From positions 1,178,001 through 1,242,000 of the forward strand of contig ONZQ02000008.1 of assembly GCA_900312665.1 (NCBI GenBank): a stretch of DNA of 64,000 bases, given 5' to 3'. Each line of letters begins with the position of its first letter. The stretch's first letter is position 1. The notes beneath the pieces are model-generated. The model was not told the origin of the DNA, did no database searches, and worked only from the letters and a program-made list of their open reading frames with translations. Shown here in pieces: positions 13,035 through 24,131 of the stretch. Position numbers and translations under genes: made by a program. Source of the stretch: Cephalotrichum gorgonifer. Lineage: Eukaryota > Ascomycota > Sordariomycetes > Microascales > Microascaceae.

Positions 13035-13748
13035 ACTGACGCCCCAACAGGCTAAATACTTACCCCCTTCTACCCCCTTCATCACATCCCTCCCTCGGAT
13101 CCAGCCCAACCCGCTCGCCCGCCACCATGGAAAGAGGAAACGGGAAGATCACCAAAACCTAACTTATAACTTACACAACGAACCCCGTCGATCCCTCCCT
13201 CCTCCCCTTTCCCCCTCTCCCCCACGTGGTGTCCCATCGCATGTCCCCAATCGAGCCTCCCACCACTCCGAGACACCACAGTGAAACGAGTATTTGCATT
13301 TTCCCGAACAAGCGAAGGTGTATCATCGGAGGTGGCCTCCCTCGAACTTGTACAGAAACTAAAATCATAATCTTTCACGCCCGAAATGCCCCCAATAACT
13401 TTTAGTCCTGTGCCAGAAAAGAAGGTGAAAAAAAATCGATTTTTTGTTGCTGCAAGAAAAAAAACTTGAGGTAAACTCCAGACCTTTTGTTAACCTCGAC
13501 CAAAAAATATGTGACGACGAACACACTTGAAATTATATACTCCCCCCTGCCATATGTCCAAAAGCGCCACCTTCATACCCTCATCCCGTTCCTTGCCCAT
13601 ACCATCCAATCCACTCCGAAAATCAGAAAAAAAAAATAACAAAAAACTCTTGGGCCCAGAGATACCCTGCGCCTGACTTCCTTTCTTCCCACCTCGCTAA
13701 TCGACCGTTTTCCCGACCCCCATTATTAAGACACCCCTCATCGCTAAC

Positions 13749-13771
13749 ACTCACGCTCACGCTCACGCTCA
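13749..13771. repeat. (CTCACG)n short tandem repeat
   Basis: Nearly four copies of a hexamer followed by (ACAA/ACAC)-type sequence, just downstream of the stop of the next gene on the minus strand, so probably in its 3' UTR. Confidence 0.8.
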
Positions 13772-13803
13772 CAAACACAAACACACACCCATCAGCATCA
13801 TCA

Positions 13804-16327
13804 TCACCCGAGTACAATCGTGACCCCCATCTCCTCGCTCACCCTCCTCCACAGATCCCGCCCCTTAAATATCGGAAGCGTTCCGCACCCGCTCCCGGCG
13901 CCGCCAACCTGGGACGCCTTGGCGAACTCGTCCGCCGTGTCGGCCCGCCTCCAGACCTCCTGGATGATGAACCACGCCCGCTCAATGTTCAACATCCCCT
14001 GCCTCTGCCCGATGGCCATGAACGCCTGCCTCGCCAGGTCCCGGTCCCCCAGCGTCACCGCCTCGCACGCCGCCACGAACAGCGGCCACAGCAGCGCCCC
14101 CATCGGCCCCCCGTTCCGCACCGTCGCCACGCAGTGCGTCAGCGCCACGTGCGCGTGCCGCTGCACGAGCGCGTGCGACCGAGAGTGCCCGTAGATCGTG
14201 CGGTGGAGGTATACGATCGCGCTGTGCTGGTACGCCAGCGCGTTGTTGAGCACTGACTGCAGGTGCGCGCGCTGCGACGCCGACGCCCGGGCCTCGGGGT
14301 CGCACGACTCCTCCGCTTCGTCCTTGCCCACGGCGTAGAGTTGGGGTGGCAGGTTGGGCTTCCACTCCTTCAGCGCCACGTCGACGCCGTAGGCCGAGTT
14401 CGCGAACTCGGTCTGGAGCGCAGCGGTCCCCGCTGGGTCGGCCTCCAGGGAGGAGGACTCCAGCTTCCTCTTTAGGGCTAGCAGAGTCGAGAGCTTGTGG
14501 AGGATTGGCCAGAGCGTGCTAGCCATTCCCAGGAGCGTGTCCACGTCGCCTCCCGAGCGTGACGTCGGCGTCTTCGCCCTTGGCCGGGGAGCGGCACAGT
14601 CGTTTGCGGTCGAGGTCGTGAGCGGTGCGGTGCCGAATGACAAGGCGGATATGACTTCGTAGAAGCGGAAAGCCTAGTTAGGGAACATGTAAGCTTGGCC
14701 CATAATCATACTGAAACACCGACGGGACGGTGCGAAAAGGGGGGGCGTGGAAGATGTGCAAGGGGTCGCGGGCAGCGTAGAAGGGCGTGTGATGCATTGC
14801 ATCGGACGCCACTCGCGGGAGGGGAGGGGAGAGTGAAACCACACGCACCCTCTCAAGGAAGACCGCTGTATCATCTGGACTCTCGTTGCTAGCGGCGATA
14901 ACGGACATAGCCCCTTTCAGGTGACCGTCCACGATATTTGTCGTCCCATCCTTGACCAACTACGAGCAAGGTCACCCAGTTAGTTTCAGACTTTAAATTG
15001 ATGGCAAACCCTGACATCACTCTCTCCCCCATCTCAATTGACCACGCCTCCAGACGATAAAAGCTTACCACTTCATAGTACACAAGCAGCATGATTGCCG
15101 CGAGCAGCTCATTCCTATTTGCCTTCGCTCCCTTCCCAATGAGCATCGTGATCCCCTGAATGGCCTGGTTATAGAAGAAGGCCGAGTTCTCGCCGTTGGT
15201 GGTAACAAGCCCGCCGTACTCCCTATGCGCGCTCGCGAGCGCGTAGACGGAGTTGCGGACGGCCTCGCTGCGTTGGCACAATGGGAGGACGAGCCGCTGG
15301 AACGGGTTGCCCGAGTCCTCGTTCAGCACAATACGGCGGGAGAGGACATTGCAGAAGTGGTCGACGAGCGTGCGTCGGCGGTGGAGGTCGGCGAACTCGG
15401 CGTAGAGGGGGACGACAAATTTGAAGTGGGAGTTCTCGAGGGAGAAGTCCGCTTGGGTATTACGGTACGGGGCTGTGACGTCGCGAGAGCGGGATGGATG
15501 GGCGAGCGTGAGCTCGGTGGAGGTTGAGACAGCTATCTCCTCGACATCATCATCTTCCGTCGTTTCCGGCTTGTGGTAGGTTGGTTGTTGCTGCTCAAGG
15601 ACTGTTGTTACGTCGGGAGACAGGAGGGAGGCTTCGGGGACCGCTGAGACGGGCGCTAGGGCCTCGGCGATCGGAGGATATTGGGTTGCAACAGGGCTAG
15701 TGGTCGTATTGTGATCCCAGGAGCCGAGGGGTTCCTCGAACGACGGGAAGGCCAGGTCCAACGCTGGCCGTTGCATGTACGGGGACAGGGGGCTAAGAGG
15801 TTCCCTCGAGCTCTGTCTCCTCCTCTGGCGCGGCTTGACGGCTTCATATGTACACTCGAGTCGCTTGTCGGAGCATCGTTGGCATTGCGGGCGAACTTCG
15901 TCGCACTTCTTCTTCTGCAAAGGTCGTTAGCTAAAGTCAATTGCGGGCGGGGGGTTACCGCGGAGCCATGGGGTGAGTTGTATGGCTCAATTGGAGTGTC
16001 GCATTGGGGGTGTGGTTGGCGAAGCGTACCTTTTCCTTGCTATTGTCCGAGTTAGTATGTAAACACTCACGGCTTAGACAGGATCACGGCGGGGGGGATG
16101 TGCACGCGTACCAATGGGTGCATCCTGTAAACCGGATGGAAGCTACATGTTAGTCCCGGCTTGCAGATAGGAGGATAGCTTCCACACAAAACGCCCATCC
16201 TCGTTGACGAGAGAACTCATGGTTCCAGCGAGATGCGAATCAGAAGGGAGGAGCTTCGCAGACACGCACCTGCTCTCGACCGTTTCTTGGGCGCCTTGGG
16301 CTGGGCGACCTTTGCGTACAGTAACAT
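13804..16327 (-). CDS. Zn2Cys6 transcription factor, six exons with two micro-exons
   Basis: Exons: 16327-16270, 16124-16112 (13 nt), 16039-16030 (10 nt), 15914-15069, 14959-14849, 14673-13804; 635 residues. All phases close. Exon 1 gives MLLYAKVAQPKAPKKRSRAG, the micro-exons give CTHC and KEK, and exon 4 continues KKKCDEVRPQCQRCSDKRLE, so the zinc cluster reads C-x2-C-x6-C-x6-C-x2-C-x6-C only after splicing. The long C-terminal part (HFCNVLSRRIV, NPFQRLVLPLC, LLAAIMLLVYYEV, GHLKGAMSVI, YLHRTIYGHS, WFIIQEVWRRAD) fits the fungal-specific factor domain of the PF11951 type. Target genes unknown. Reading through the introns instead gives stops, so the spliced model is well supported. Confidence 0.88.
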
Positions 16328-16644
16328 TGTGGGCCTCGGGGCAGTAAGCATACCCGCGAATCTCCGAGTCGGGGCGCGTTGGGACGGTCTCCCTCCCTAG
16401 CGAGTCGATCGTCGAGTGTCTTGTGGTTCGATCGTGGGTCGTATAACTCTAGAAGAGACGTAGCTGGCGAGTAAATTGAGAGACTCCGAGTGTGAATCAG
16501 TGTGGACGAAACCAGAGCAGTGGCGATCGAGTTGCTAAAAACAGGTGGAGGTCGAGAGTGATAATGTAATACTCGCAGAAGTCGGTGCAGCTTTCGAATG
16601 CTGGGTGGATATAATAGGGTGGCGACGGGAGTGGATACGAAAAA

Positions 16645-16657
16645 GGGGGGGGGGGGG
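16645..16657. repeat. Poly(G) run, 13 bases
   Basis: Thirteen G preceded by A4, upstream of the second Zn2Cys6 gene. Confidence 0.85.
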
Positions 16658-16885
16658 TAGACTTTTGGGGAGATCGGCGAAGAGGGGAGGGACTCAAAGA
16701 ATGGAATAGCGGGAAGACGGGCCAGGTGGTGTCAAGAGGTTTAATATCAGCCGACGTCTATATGTAACAACTAACAGCCGAGGCCGGGGAAGTGAAAGCT
16801 TAATTCGAAATTGAGGGGTGAGCCTGGGAAGCGAGGGCAACCTTGGGGAGAGGAGGGGAGTGTAGGATGACTCTCCGTGGAATCC

Positions 16886-16910
16886 GGGGATGGGATGGGA
16901 TGGGATGGGG
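16886..16910. repeat. (GGGAT)n tandem repeat
   Basis: Four GGGAT units flanked by G-runs; on this strand a potential G-quadruplex former. Intergenic. Confidence 0.8.
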
Positions 16911-19726
16911 AAGGAGTGAGGGGAGGCGGCGGGTCACGTTCGTGTGTACAAGTAGGCCAGTCTAGAAGGAGACCCTAATTAAATCGGGAATACGGACAGT
17001 GTCAACCTCCTCGTCGCCTTAGCTTGTTCTCGAAGACACTAGCGTGGACTGAGAACATTTTGTACTCATATTTTTGTTGTGTAGGAATACCCGGGCTTGT
17101 ATATTTGTGGAAACATCGCCGGGCGCTGCAAAAGAACCCCACCAGGATGTTCGCTGTGAAGACCAGGTGGGAGTGGGGAGCGGGGAGTGGGGAAGGGGGT
17201 TGGCATGGGGGGGGGGGGAAGGGGGAGGAAGGGGAAGGGGCAAGGAGGAGTTGCAAAATCGGGGTATCACTGGCACATGGATGGACGCGGAGCATCACGC
17301 TCCTGACTGTATGTGGTCTCAATGGGCTCGCCAATGCATACGGCAAGTACTTGTATTCTAGAATCCAGACATGTGCAAGTCACATGTAGTAGCATTTTGG
17401 CCGGGGTCGCTGCCCCATGGGGAAAAGGGGTAGCGATCATGACCCCAGGTTCAAGAACTTGGGGGACGGGCGGGAGGAAGGAAGCAGCGAGAGAACGAAT
17501 GAAGAAAAAAATTGCTGCCGCTCCATCTGGCTCCGCTCCGGGCGGCGTCGAAGTCAGTCGGGTGAGGTGTATGCGAGGGCGGAGGTCCCCCGATACACCG
17601 AAGATGACGAGCTCTGATTGGGCCGTTTATAGGAAAGCCAGGCGCCACAGGTTCACGGGTCCCGTCGTCGCATGGCACCCACCCACACCCGTGATGTGTG
17701 ACATCACAGGGGTGCCCCTTCTTGCTCCCTGTCCTTGTCGGCCTCCGGAAAAACGGAACACCCAATTAGTTAGAAAAACATTAAACACAAAAACACTGTG
17801 GCAAAATGTCTTCGGTTCCGCTTCTTCTTGCTCTTCGAGTATTAATACTCGTAGAGTACGAGAACGTCGTCTTGCGCCTTCCCCTTGACGCTAAGGGTGG
17901 GGCAAGGAAGGTGGTCGGGTAAGAGTGGCCAGAATCGGTGAAGAAGGTACGAGCGAGAATGGCCAGGTGGACCTGGCACCAGTTACCTGGGAAGGAGCCC
18001 ACAAGTACAAGTACTCTTACATATGCCAGGGCTCGCCAGCCCTCCTTAGGAAGCTGGCACTGGTGGGGAAGTGCTGTACGTGTAATCTAACCCCTCCCCT
18101 TGTTCATGCACTTGACTGTTCTCGACTTCTTTCTTGTATTATATGGCCCTACAAGTGGTGCCAGTGTTACTCTTGCTCTCCGTGCATGGTAGGATCGCGC
18201 CTTCTGGACCGGGAGCTAAGGTCCATGTGCGTACAAGGACGACGGGGCACGGGAACTGCTCTTCGCCCCTTCCCTTCCCCTTGCTCATTCAAGGGCTTCG
18301 CACGAGTACTCTACTGGTATATTATTTTCTCAGTTTTTTTCTTCCACAGATCGTTATGGTATTGAGCAAGATCGTGGATATGGTAAAGCAGAGTCGCCGC
18401 GGCAGTCATTCTCGGCAATTACCCTTGGCGGTGCACGCGCGTAGTTTGCGGCAAAATCAGCAATCGGACCGTGACAGGCGAATGAAGGCGGTCGGTTTAT
18501 TACCCCATATTGGTACCTAAACATCAATCATCTCTCGGCGAGTGCCGAGTACAATGCTGGCACGGTGGCGCGCCGGAAAAAGAATCCACCTATCGCAACA
18601 ACAGGTGGAACTTACACCCTGTTTCGGTATTGCTACGTTCTTGGAAACGAAGGCCGTATGAATCTTAAATTTGGGTAAGGGGGGATACGAGCTCACCCAC
18701 CACTACTCGTTCCACCCCGTATTCAATTAATTCAATTAAAGGAGGAATTGCCGCTGGAAGGACCTGACCGACCGACCTCTTTCCTCGTCCATCCCCTCAT
18801 GCGACCATTCCCACTGTGGGGCTTGTTAATGTCCATGTGAAGTGAAGCCGTCATCCAAAAGGTTGGGGCTACAGAAGTACTCGTACTTGTATTACTCATA
18901 GAACACCGACTAGTCGTAGCACGTGATGAATTTCACTTGGTGTCCTCAATAGTGTCTTCGTGGGATGATGTCGCCATTTGACAGCCCCAGTCGAAGTAGC
19001 AAGAATGGCCGAAGATTCGCCAGGCCGGTATATCCGCCATTTGGGTAAAGGTTGACGGCGGGCCGAAATTTCCTGCCAATTTAATATGACAAGCTTATAA
19101 CCGATTAATGATCTTCACGGAGTATCCCAAGTTCAGTCCAGTGCTTTATTTTGCAACTCCACATCGCCCAGAACTGGAGGGCCAGGCATACCTTCAAGTT
19201 TCCAACACAAAGGGATGAGTGGCTTCGTCTCCACCCAGCTTTTGAGAATGGAACATACGACGCCAAGAGCGCTTACGAAAGGAGACGCCACCAACGGCTT
19301 GCACATGATTTCTCCGGCTACCCCCATCCGGTCATCCACCTAACTCGATCTATCTAGTCCTCGTGGGGGTTGGTCGGTCGGTCGGTTGGTGTTCCCGCCG
19401 AAACTTGCGAGTGCAGCTCTCCTCGGTGGACAAAACCCCGCTATGACTGCGAGTACCCGCCTCCTTGATGGAACGAGCTAGGTCCAGATCCGGGGCATTT
19501 ATCGGCACCTGAGAAGTGCGAGCGACGATGTTACTGAACGAGGATGAGGACGTAACATAAAGTAATACGGAGCAGCATTGCAGGTAATGAGGTCTTCGGC
19601 ATTTGCGCCTCAGCAGCGAGTGGATCGTGGCCCATTGCCCCTAGGCCAATAACGGAGCCAGCGTCGATTGCTTGTTGGGTCTGTGCCAGCACCGTGGGAT
19701 CCATGGTCGACGGTCGACCCTCCCTT

Positions 19727-19774
19727 CTATTCCCCGGCCTATTCGCCGGCCTATTCCCCGGCCTATTCCCCGGC
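19727..19774. repeat. 12-bp tandem repeat, four units
   Basis: Four head-to-tail copies of CTATTCCCCGGC, exact apart from one C-to-G change in unit 2. Intergenic, no coding context I trust. Confidence 0.9.
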
Positions 19775-21064
19775 GGCGGTCGCCCCGCGTTTTAAGGGCT
19801 CAGAGTTATTTATTCTCTGGAGATGGGAAGCACAGATAGTATGTACCTACCTTGCCGAGATGATCAATTAACATCTCCTCCGAGTAATAATACCACCTTC
19901 CCGGATCTCTAATAATAATACTGCGGACCAACAATCCCTTTGCTGACAAGTACATGCATAATACAGTTGGCCAATGACCCGTGCTGACGAAGGGATCGTC
20001 CCTTCCTAAAGGAGATGCTGATCCTCGGGCACCATTCCCCAAGTGTTCCTTTATCTGGTCGCGGACGCTTTGGAGAGAATAGAATACTTATTCATTACTA
20101 TCCAGCCGAACGGGTCTTGCGAAACAGCTGGCTACGAACCGACAAGAACCTACGATTTATCGTCTTATGCCGGATGCTCCCATCTCTCAGGCCGTCTCCG
20201 AACTACCCGCACACTTTCCGGATGCCCCGCACCAGGATTTCTTACAGCATGTTGGTTCAAAGTGACCCGTGCAGAAGCGAAAACGAGAAACTGGTCGTTG
20301 CAACACCTGCGCCGGACACGTTACCTGTACTCTATAGCAGGTGAAACGGCCATGCATGACCCGTTGCTAGGGAGTAAGGGGGATATGTAGGAGGCCATCT
20401 ATGATCTTTCTGTCGTAACGATCGGATCCAGGGGAACTCAGGGCGCTGGGCAGGGTGGCGGGCGGGAATTGACTCCTTGCTTGGATGGCCTTCCCTTCGA
20501 GCGACCATACACACCTTTCCGGGAGTACGAGTAAGCCGTTTCTTACTTCCCAAAATGGCGACCGCCCCAGCCTGGTGGTCGCCGTGGCTCAACACTCATG
20601 CTTCAATTGGCTGCGATGGGGGCGGAATGCATGTCAGCTGCAGAAAAACCGCGGGAGGGTGGCATTCACTGGACTCAGGAATGCGAGAGCCAACAGGCCG
20701 CAGGGAGGCAAACGTGGCTCAGTTGGAAATTCGCAATGATGACCATGTCCTTCCTGCTTGCCGCCCTGGATGCCTGAGATAACTTTTTCGAAGAGTTCCG
20801 TAGTGTTCGCGATTTCTTCTTTCTCTCCTAATCCTCGAACTGTGCTTCTCCTTGTCGCAGCGGCGCCCCTACCAGTACGCATAGCACCAGGCAAGACCCA
20901 GCTCGGTCGGCGACGCCCCCGCCCTTTATCTGGCTGTGTCGCATCCCGACGTCGCACCACACACCAAATACATAGCCTCGCGGTCGTAACTTCCCCGCTC
21001 CTCGCTCTGACAATCCTCAACCCCGACACATCCGAACGAGGGGGGAAAGAAAAGATTCACAGCA

Positions 21065-22665
21065 ATGAAGGGATTTATTTCGCCATTACCATGGCATCTC
21101 GCGCTGTTGATATTGTCTCTGACAAGTCATGTCGCCGAGTCGGCCGAGATACGGAGGAGAGACGGAGTTTTTAGGACGGAGAAAGTCCAGCCGCTCGTCA
21201 CCCCGGCTCCGCACCTTGGCCGGAGGGACCAGACGGCTTGCCCGACAAGCTATAGCCTCTGCGGTCCTAATCTCGGCGGGGGGTGTTGCGAGAATGGGTA
21301 TTCCTGTGCTGTCGACTCCTGCTTCGCGACGACGGCGGGGCCGGTTACGTGCCTAGGGCAGGTCGGATATCACGCATGCGGCGCGGATGTCGGGGGTAAG
21401 CGACCGTGACGTCCCTCTCCAGTATTACTGCATAGAATTGCGTTGCTGACTTGCGCGTACCAGGGGGCTGTTGCCCTGTCGGATCGATATGCGAGCGGGG
21501 GTCAAGATGTATCCCGGCGCCCGGAGTCTCGTACTCTCACGAGTGCGGCGCAAGCTCTTTCCTCTGTCCCCAGTCGCTGGGATACGGGTGTTGCCAAAAC
21601 GGGTTGGCGTGCGGGAAGGATCGGTGTTTCGCAACGGACCCCGTCACCAATGTCTTCACCAGAACGACGACCACCACGGGGGCTGACGGCCCGGAGACGG
21701 TGACGACTACCGTGACGACCGTCTCGACGCCTGGCGCCTCCGAAACGGGGGAGACGACCGTCGATTCGCAGTTCTACAAGTTCTATCCGACCGCCGTGGA
21801 CAAGGTTCAACCCATAATCACGGAGGACGACGACAACGGCGACGGAAAAGGAGGGCTCACAAAGGGGCAGCTCGGCGGCGTCGTGGCCGGCGCCATCATT
21901 CTCCTGATCATCGTCGTCATCGCGGCCTGGCTCATTATACGGCGCCTCAACCGCGTCGCCAAAGCGGTCGAGGAGCAGAAGCCGGATGGGCCCGACGACC
22001 GGCGCGAGACGCTGGAGTACCCCCAGAAAGGGACCCCGGAGTCGGAGAGCCTCCGGACCTCGGCGGCATCGCGGTCCCGGCACAGGAGCGGTACGACGGA
22101 CTCGGATTACTCCGAGGGCGGCCCCTCACTCTTCGGGCTATCCACCCCCAGCACCTTTGGTGCCTGGTCCCGTCGGCACAGTAACCGGTCGAGCGCGTCG
22201 TCGTCGGCGGGGAGGACGATCTCGTCGTGGACGAGGAGCAACAGTCACAGGAGCGTCAACGGGCGGAGCCCCGGCATTGACGGGGCCGGCACGCCAGTGT
22301 CGTCGCTCTCGGAGCCCGCGGAGCTGGAGGCGAAGAATACGCCCGCTGAGCTGTCGGGTGACCCTGCGCCCATCACGCCCATCACGCCCGAGCTGAGTGG
22401 CGAGGGGGTGCCTGCAGGTAAGAAGGCGCGGGCTGCCGGAGAGGGGCAGGGCCACGGACACAAGAGGAGTATCAGCACGGCGCCGCAGCTGGACGTCGTG
22501 TCCGAGGACGAGGGCGAGATGCACGGGTACTACGGACCGCTGGATAAGATGGTCGGGCAGACGGCCGCCAGGGCCTCGGAGGATGCGGCACCGACGAAGG
22601 CCGCGGCGTCGAGTGGACAGCCAAAGATTGTGGCGTCGGTTGCTGGGTCGCTGAGGGAGATGTAA
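21065..22665 (+). CDS. Cys-rich single-pass membrane protein, sensor-like architecture
   Basis: Two exons: 21065-21395 and 21464-22665, 510 residues (donor GTAAGC, acceptor TACCAG). A signal peptide (LPWHLALLILSLTSHVAES) leads into three Cys-rich modules at roughly residues 59-168, each with the core GxGCCxxGxxC: GGGCCENGYSC, GGGCCPVGSIC (made by the splice) and GYGCCQNGLAC. Next come a Thr/Ser-rich, probably O-mannosylated stretch, one transmembrane helix (GGVVAGAIILLIIVVIAAWL, about 248-267) with basic RRLNR after it, and a 240-residue Ser-rich cytosolic tail. This type I layout resembles fungal cell-surface sensors of the Mid2/Wsc kind, but the Cys modules are not a WSC domain as far as I can see. 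Ligand and function unknown. It converges on the NNFxG gene. Confidence 0.88.
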
Positions 22666-23480
22666 GGGGGTCCAGCTCCATGGCGAGGGAGGGGGAGGTG
22701 GTAGGATGAAGGTAAAATGATGTGGAAGGGGTGTGACTGTGACACGCGCGATGGATGATGCCACGCGGATACTCTCATTTACGATTATATGGCTACGATG
22801 ACGACGGCGTTTCTCGTCAATTATGCGACGGACGATGCCTCGTGGATACCCTCATTTATGGTTACGACGACAGCGATGGGCGTTTTTACCAGGTTTAGCG
22901 TGCGAGCACCGACTGGGGGAGGGAGTTAGTCTTCTTGTTTTTCTCTCTTCTTCTTCTTTTATTTATCTGAGGACGTGGCAATAATGGCGTTTCGGTCTGT
23001 TGCAGGGAGGGAGGGAAGGGAGGGACGTAAGGGGTGGAAGAAGTTTCATTCTCAATACGCAAACTTGTTCGCAGCCATGGATACCAGCGTGTTTTATGTG
23101 TAAGGAAAAACCCTTGAAAAGCAAGAAGAAGCAGAAGAATGGTTTCGATGCTTTAGTTTATTTTCCAAGAAATATTATTGACTGCCAGAGTGGCGAGTTG
23201 CTATGTACCGTATTTGTATATATATAAAAAAAGGAAGTGGTTTTTTTTTGTTGCGCTCAGAGGTCAAATCTCGTATACCTGCTTGCTTCCTGCCCTCCTC
23301 CTCCCCCTTGTGATTAAAGGTATGAAATGTATGAAACGATGCTGTCGATCTCGAATCTCCCCCATAACTCATGTCCATGCCCAGAAAAGAAAATGCACGG
23401 CGCCTGTCCGCTGTAAAGATTTGCGCCCATCATTGCTATCATCAAAGACTCTCCCTCTGTTTTTCCCTTCCCCCTTCCCC
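22666..23480. other. Intergenic, convergent 3' ends
   Basis: Spacer between two converging genes. It contains two similar stretches (near 22745-22795 and 22825-22870: acgatg, cgtggatacyctcattta) that look like a short imperfect duplication. No gene seen. Confidence 0.5.
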
Positions 23481-24131
23481 TTAATGATCTCCCGGGAAAT
23501 TATTGGACGAAGACGACGACGGATTCAGCCCGTCAAAGTTACTCGTGACGGCATTACTCTCGCCCGTGAAGTTATTCCTCGCCTTGCTCTTCCTCGACGC
23601 CGCGCCGGTGAAGTTGTTCCCGGAGCCGGAGTACGACCACACCACCGGGGCGGGGGAGGCGCCGCGGAAGTTGTTGTCGGAGCCCGGGTCGGCCGGGTGG
23701 GGGTTCGTGCCCGGGAAGTTGTTGGCGTCCTCGCTCAGCGAGGGGCGGCGGGACGAGTGGGGGGTCGAGGAGGGGGAGGCGTTCCGGGAGTTTCTCCTCG
23801 AGGAGGAGAGGGAGAAGGTCGAGGAGATGCGGGAGGGGGGCTTGGGGGAGGCGGTGGGGGAGACCTTGGGGGAGGAGGGGTCCGGGGTCGCGATCTTGGA
23901 GGAGGGGGCAGGGGAGGCGGCGCGGGAGTTGGCGGCTGAGTTGGCGGCCGAGTTGGCGCGGGAGTTGGATCGCGAGCTGAAGAGCTTGGCGCTGTGAGAG
24001 GGTGGTTTGTTAGTGTTTGTGATGCTGGGAGGTGGTAGTGGTGGAAGTGGTAGTAGTGGTACTTACAACATGTTATTGGAGTGCAAGAGGTTGTGCGAGT
24101 GTGATTTATGTTGATGTTCGGAAGAAGCCAT
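23481..24131 (-). CDS. Small Ser/Asn-rich protein with NNFxG repeats
   Basis: Two exons: 24131-24067 and 23991-23481 (donor GTAAGT, acceptor CTCACAG), 191 residues. It opens MASSEHQHKSHSHNLLHSNN, rich in His and Ser, then runs through SRANSAANSAANSRAASPAP and a Ser/Pro-rich region with RRNSRNASPSS and SRRPSLSED, which look like basophilic kinase sites. The C-terminal half carries six copies of a short motif at uneven spacing: NNFPG, NNFRG, NNFTG, NNFTG, SNFDG, NNFPG. There is no signal peptide or membrane helix. The opposite strand also has a long open frame over exon 2, but it lacks any start context and shows only Leu/Glu low complexity, while this strand gives clean splice signals and repeated motifs. 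I do not recognise a family; intrinsically disordered protein is an inference. Confidence 0.72.

Larger units (their letters stand above)
10101..13803. other. Long gene-free spacer with simple repeats
   Basis: 3.7 kb with no reading frame that looks coding. It likely holds the long 5' region of the Zn2Cys6 gene on the left and the 3' flank of the second Zn2Cys6 gene on the right. Simple repeats are listed separately. Confidence 0.55.
16328..21064. other. Long gene-free spacer
   Basis: 4.7 kb without a convincing gene on either strand; the scattered reading frames are short, in mixed phases and lack family motifs. It contains a G13 run, a GGGAT repeat, a 12-bp tandem repeat and several GTACGAGTAC-like near-palindromes (17337-17356, 17838-17862, 18001-18020, 18876-18891). 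Confidence 0.55.

Noticed and set aside
16401..16450. GTGGTTCGATC as a tRNA B box
   Set aside because: The flanking bases do not form a T stem and no acceptor or anticodon stem can be drawn.
16328..21064. Possible transposon remnant in the longest left spacer
   Set aside because: No terminal repeats, target duplications or transposase/reverse-transcriptase motifs in any frame.
23503..23997. Open frame of 164 codons on the plus strand
   Set aside because: It is the antisense shadow of the NNFxG exon: Leu/Glu/Gly-biased, no splice or start context, while the minus strand has a clean two-exon model.
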